From Chloroflexota bacterium (lineage in GTDB: Bacteria > Chloroflexota > Dehalococcoidia > DSGV01), in contig JAJYLG010000010.1 of NCBI GenBank assembly GCA_021787985.1, forward strand, positions 1 through 62,794: a stretch of DNA of 62,794 nucleotides, written 5' to 3'. The notes below the pieces were generated by a model that worked only from the letters and a program-made list of their open reading frames with translations, was not told the DNA's origin and did not search any database. The translations under genes and the position numbers were made by a program. Positions 61,697-62,794 of the stretch are shown here, piece after piece (within the stretch, counting starts at the first letter, position 1; each line of letters starts with the position of its first letter).

Positions 61697-62248
61697 GTGA
61701 CCGGGCCCGCTGGCTGGGACGCTCGGACGGCGCTGGCCAACACCCGGCCAGGACCGTGGAGGGGACAGGACTGGCGGTTGCAAAGGCGCACGTACGGCGC
61801 CACGGACTCAGGCGGCGCACTGCTGGTTTCGGGCCGATACCACCGCGCCCCGGACCACTTCCCGCGGTCCGAGGTGTGGGCAGCGCTCTACCTCGCGCTC
61901 AGTCCGGAGGTGTCCCTCGGCGAAGTCTTCCGTCACTTCACCCCTCAGTTGCTGCCTCAACTGAACGAGTACCGGTTGAGCGAACTTGACGTCGAGTTGG
62001 ACGCCGTCCTGGACTGCCGCGATGCGGCAGCGTTTGGTCTCTCCCCTGAGGACTTGATCCGGGACTACCACTTCGCGATGACCCAGGAGATCGCCGCAGC
62101 GACCATCGCTCAGGGGGCAGAGGCGATCCTTGTCGCCTCAGCGACTGGGCTGGGCGACAACATGGTGGTCTTCCCGGCTCAGATTCACGGCACTTCCAGG
62201 CTGTCCATTGTCGGCAGCCGGGACCCGCGCCTCTACCTTCCACGCTGA
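61697..62248 (+). CDS. RES-domain toxin (NAD+ phosphorylase/hydrolase)
   Basis: 183 residues from GTG. WRLQRRTYGATDSGGALLVSGRYHR holds the conserved Arg and GRYH motif, and YLALSPEVSLGEVFRH the conserved Glu region. The end ...GLGDNMVVFPAQIHG is typical. RES toxins destroy NAD+ and stop growth; the Xre protein just upstream neutralises them. Confidence 0.9.
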   Translation: MTGPAGWDARTALANTRPGPWRGQDWRLQRRTYGATDSGGALLVSGRYHRAPDHFPRSEVWAALYLALSPEVSLGEVFRHFTPQLLPQLNEYRLSELDVELDAVLDCRDAAAFGLSPEDLIRDYHFAMTQEIAAATIAQGAEAILVASATGLGDNMVVFPAQIHGTSRLSIVGSRDPRLYLPR

Positions 62249-62279
62249 GGAGGTATACTCGCCGGCCTTCAACCAGGGG

Positions 62280-62423
62280 ATGCTTGAAGACATCGTCAAC
62301 TGCTGCCGGGACAATCCCGAGCTCGAAGCCACAAGGCGAGAGGCCCGTTCACGCTTCGTCGAAGACGATGATCAGCGCCCGGTTCATTGCCGGCCCGCCG
62401 AGCCCACTCGGAGAGCTTCATGA
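62280..62423 (+). CDS. Possible small protein upstream of the restriction gene
   Basis: 47 residues from ATG at 62280 (MLEDIVNCCRDNPELEATRR), with AGGGG directly before it and a TATACT at 62254-62259. Charged, helical and unrecognised. It may be a remnant: the same frame is open upstream with VYSPAFNQG. Listed only as possible. Confidence 0.25.
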   Translation: MLEDIVNCCRDNPELEATRREARSRFVEDDDQRPVHCRPAEPTRRAS

Positions 62424-62440
62424 AACCAGTCTAGAACATA

Positions 62441-62460
62441 TGGTCGCATAGATGCGACCA
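62441..62460. promoter_or_regulatory. 20-bp perfect inverted repeat
   Basis: TGGTCGCA-TAGA-TGCGACCA, about 50 bases before the PvuII-like gene. It could be an operator or a terminator stem for the RES operon; there is no T-tract. Confidence 0.45.
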
Positions 62461-62497
62461 CCGATTCGCCAACAGCCGCCAACCCTCTCGAATCGCG

Positions 62498-62503
62498 TAC
62501 CAT
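62498..62503 (+). promoter_or_regulatory. -10 element of the PvuII-like gene
   Basis: TACCAT, six bases, then GTG at 62510; the same hexamer and spacing as vapB. Confidence 0.45.
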
Positions 62504-62509
62504 CGACAG

Positions 62510-62794
62510 GTGAACCCTGTTCTCCGCCCGACTGGCGACATCTCACCTCTGCTGGCTCAGGGCATCGATCTCCAGGCGATCGCCACCGAACGCGGCATCC
62601 ACAACGTGTTCGCCGACAACGGGTACCAGGAACTCGTGCTGCTGACGCTGTTCGGCCTGCGGAAACTCCGCCGCGAGGGCAACGACGCCGCTGACGAAGA
62701 CGGGCGGCAGTACGAGCTCAAGACAGTATCGCGCATCAGCTCGGATGGCATTCCGAAACACAGTCTGGGTGTCACAACCGAGCACAAGATCGGA
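62510..62794 (+). CDS. PvuII-like type II restriction endonuclease, 3' end outside window
   Basis: The first 95 codons from GTG at 62510; the frame is still open at the window edge. ERGIHNVFADNGYQELVLLTLFGL, then REGNDAADEDGRQYELKTV line up with PvuII (HGINDIFQDNG..., EGNDAVDNAGQEYELKS). The catalytic Asp, Glu and Lys fall at 59, 69 and 71, one off from PvuII D58, E68 and K70. PvuII cuts CAGCTG; specificity here is not known. A methyltransferase gene would be expected outside the window. Confidence 0.8.
   Translation, partial: MNPVLRPTGDISPLLAQGIDLQAIATERGIHNVFADNGYQELVLLTLFGLRKLRREGNDAADEDGRQYELKTVSRISSDGIPKHSLGVTTEHKIG

Overview
This is a high-GC bacterial chromosome segment. The mix of genes suggests a member of the Chloroflexota, possibly a Thermomicrobia-like lineage: a B12-dependent ribonucleotide reductase with NrdR, a complete division/cell-wall cluster headed by MraZ, a double-length CaiB/BaiF protein and short leaderless promoters. 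This placement is an inference from gene content and base composition; no ribosomal RNA gene is present to confirm it.

Layout, left to right. (1) 1-2369: the 3' part of a GH57 glucanotransferase/amylase gene and a DUF2203 gene. (2) 2392-6432, minus strand: a tight operon mogA/moaB-trmD-rplS-priA. (3) 6487-22705, plus strand: the dcw cluster mraZ-rsmH-ftsL-ftsI-murF-mraY-murD-ftsW-murG-murC-murB-ddl-ftsQ-ftsA-ftsZ. Most joints overlap by 1 to 16 bases. A promoter and four 10-bp-phased MraZ repeats precede it, and murE is missing from its usual place between ftsI and murF. (4) 22876-32008: small genes, an MBL-fold hydrolase, an nrdR-hypothetical-nrdJ operon controlled by two NrdR boxes, then yggS-proC-yggT and recA-recX. 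(5) 32233-47140: housekeeping and metabolic genes, including a fused CaiB/BaiF CoA-transferase, RNase Y, YmdB, a PHP phosphoesterase, FabZ, tRNA-Asp, an SDR enzyme, an ECF sigma/anti-sigma pair beside an HtrA lipoprotein, a flavin reductase, a metal-receptor-fold protein, an HD protein and a membrane protein.

(6) 47137-62794 is an accessory island. It holds five apparently intact toxin-antitoxin modules: HicAB, UPF0175/DUF3368-PIN, VapBC, HigBA and Xre-RES. It also holds an orphan RHH antitoxin whose VapC has been cut to 26 codons, and a second VapC remnant. One IS200/IS605 element has both genes damaged (HUH motif H-to-P in TnpA, +1 frameshift in tnpB), and a 121-bp direct repeat of its left end lies beyond higBA. 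Other contents are two lysozyme-like genes (one with an in-frame stop codon), lipoproteins, a NERD-domain protein, a RusA-like gene, a 29-base poly-C tract and, at the right edge, the 5' half of a PvuII-like restriction endonuclease gene. The mixture of intact and decaying selfish modules looks like a defence/plasticity island.

A recurring signal is a TANNNT hexamer exactly six bases before an ATG or GTG. It occurs at yggS, a 90-residue hypothetical gene, a 13-codon leader ORF, vapB, higB and the PvuII-like gene, and suggests that leaderless transcription is common here, especially for accessory modules.
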